Source: Ceratodon purpureus
Lineage: Eukaryota; Streptophyta; Bryopsida; Pseudoditrichales; Ditrichaceae
DNA length: 64,000 bases
Direction of reading: 5' to 3'
Assembly: GCA_014871385.1 (NCBI GenBank)
Contig: CM026429.1
Location: 6,669,080 to 6,733,079, forward strand
Shown here: positions 63,001 through 64,000 of the stretch, one piece after another
How the letters are laid out: each line of letters begins with the position of its first letter
Numbering within the stretch: position 1 is the stretch's first letter
Made by a program: the position numbers and the translations under genes
The notes under the pieces: model-generated
The model's database searches: none
What the model was told of the DNA's origin: nothing
What the model saw: only the letters and a program-made list of their open reading frames with translations

Positions 63001-63556
63001 ACACCTGCCCCAGCGACGCCACCGCCGAGTCCACGCCCACCGCGGGGGCCTGCGGGGAGTCGTCCCTGATCATGCGAAAAACCTCGCCCCATTTCCCCTC
63101 ATCCCTAACCTTCCTGTACCCGCCGTGCCGCTTCACGCCGTTGTACAGCTTGCACAGATCCACGGCCTCGCCCTCCAGCTCCGGCCACGCCTCCAGCCTC
63201 CGCCCCTCGCCCTCCAGATACCTCCCGTACTCCAGCTTGAACGTCTCCGCGTCGCAGGCCGCCGTCCGCTCCTGCAGCTGGTGGATGGACTGGTGCTTCG
63301 TCGGGAAGATGAACGACTGCGCCTCCACGGCGAACGGCGGGTTCCACGACCTCGGCGGCACGATGCGGCAGATGCCGTAGGGCTCCGACTGCTCGCGAAT
63401 CTGCGCAATGAACCGCAGCGGGTCGCTGAATTCCTCCTCCGTCGGGTAGAACACCGGCGCCTCCTCCAGCCCCAGCGCGTTCGGCCCGCCCCCGCCCTCG
63501 CCCCCGGGCCGCTGCCTCCATGGCACGCCCTCCGCCCTCTGCCTCCCCCGCCCCAT
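51082..63556 (-). CDS. KDM5/JARID1-type histone H3K4 demethylase (JMJ17-like)
   Basis: Thirty-three phase-consistent exons give about 1,930 residues. Exon starts: 63556, 61778, 61615, 61231, 61045, 60755, 60141, 59865, 59263, 58915, 58619, 58426, 58137, 57905, 57641, 57182, 56918, 56655, 56301, 56012, 55481, 55025, 54544, 54349, 54012, 53599, 53348, 53167, 52692, 52418, 52189, 51806, 51367. Domain order is complete: JmjN (APVFYPTEEEF, residue 33), ARID (LCKLYNGVKRHGGYRKV), NLS, PHD1 (CEQCHSGAHEKSMLLCDRC), JmjC with Fe ligands in FCWHYED and SYHGGFNHG, C5HC2 finger (CIICRYYLHLSAVVC), a long helical PLU-1 region, PHD2 (CVCGEMLHKADASMLHCDTC) and PHD3 (LYCVCRKPYDQDEAMIACDH). It removes H3K4 methyl groups using 2-oxoglutarate and Fe(II) in the nucleus. 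Oddity: YLHRGAPKTW where relatives have Trp in place of Arg. A 39-bp extra exon near 52880 is possible. Confidence 0.93.
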
Positions 63557-64000
63557 GCCGCGAGAGCCCCGAGCAGCCCCCCAACGCAGCCCCGCTACGC
63601 CCCCTCCAGAGACAACCACCACAGCCGCGAAGCACTGATCTCCGGCATCCAATTCCTGCCCCTCATCACACCATGCCCGCCCTGCACTAGCACCCCCGCC
63701 CTAGCGCTCCACACCTGCTGCACCTCCGAAACGATGCTGCACCTCCAAAAACGAAGCCCGAACAATTGCCCCGACCTGCCACTAATCCCTACGCTCCTCC
63801 CGCTCCGGGTCTCCGCCCCAATCCCCACTCGCCGACGCAGCGCGACCTCCGAAACCTCACAGACTCATAAATTACGACCCCAATCAATCCCTGTACCTGT
63901 CGCACGCCACGGACAGCCCCCGGCCCCAATTCCACGCCCTCCCGGGACCCAGCCGCTCCCTCGCCTCCCCCGCCCCCCGCAACGCCGGATTGAGCCAACC
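63557..64000. promoter_or_regulatory. 5' UTR / promoter region of the KDM5 gene
   Basis: GC-rich, C-rich on the plus strand, with no TATA box seen. The KDM5 frame stays open upstream of the chosen ATG to 63652 without another ATG. The window ends inside this region. Confidence 0.45.

Overview
The window is nuclear DNA of a land plant. It holds a spliced nuclear gene for plastid ribosomal protein bL35, a plant-type peroxisomal-family pseudouridine-5'-phosphate glycosidase, a JMJ17/KDM5-type histone demethylase, and an inserted fragment of the chloroplast gene ycf2. Introns have GT-AG ends, spacers are AT-rich and MITEs are frequent. A non-seed plant such as a bryophyte is my best guess, from the gene repertoire alone; I cannot name the species.

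Left third (1-32 kb), a normal gene-bearing arm. In order: a degenerate DBP5-like DEAD-box paralogue (minus), plastid bL35 (minus) head-to-head with an Nei/MutM-family DNA glycosylase (plus), pseudouridine-5'-phosphate glycosidase (minus) head-to-head with a DUF455 ferritin-like protein (plus), about 6 kb of AT-rich spacer with three MITEs, a histone-fold protein with acidic repeats (minus), an intronless F-box gene (minus) and an unrecognised two-exon gene (minus). Exon junctions given for these genes were read from splice sites and checked for phase.

Middle (32.8-49.8 kb), one large insertion. A 10-bp direct repeat (CAACCACCAG) at 32837 and 49835 brackets related inverted termini built of CATGAGC/GCTCATG words. 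I read it as a Mutator-like or foldback element of about 17 kb. Inside are long inverted arms, ATGGTATGG-type satellite, about 25 copies of a 13-14 bp palindrome (consensus GTTCTGTRCMGAAC), a decayed coiled-coil/zinc-finger gene, a ycf2 fragment, microsatellites, a Stowaway MITE and a piggyBac-like MITE. I see no transposase.

Right fifth (50.4-64 kb), an abrupt change of composition. One 33-exon KDM5 gene (minus, about 1,930 residues) fills it. Its introns are strikingly G+T-rich on the coding strand, which gives long meaningless proline/histidine/threonine-rich reading frames on the other strand.

The genes do not form one pathway. Base-excision repair (Nei-like), replication or chromatin (histone-fold protein, KDM5), RNA nucleoside salvage (PUMY) and plastid translation (bL35) are unrelated neighbours. 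The most unusual features are the palindrome-studded 17-kb insertion, the three putative piggyBac-type MITEs, the helicase paralogue without a Walker A motif, the Nei-like enzyme with Val in place of the catalytic Pro, and the strand-skewed KDM5 introns.
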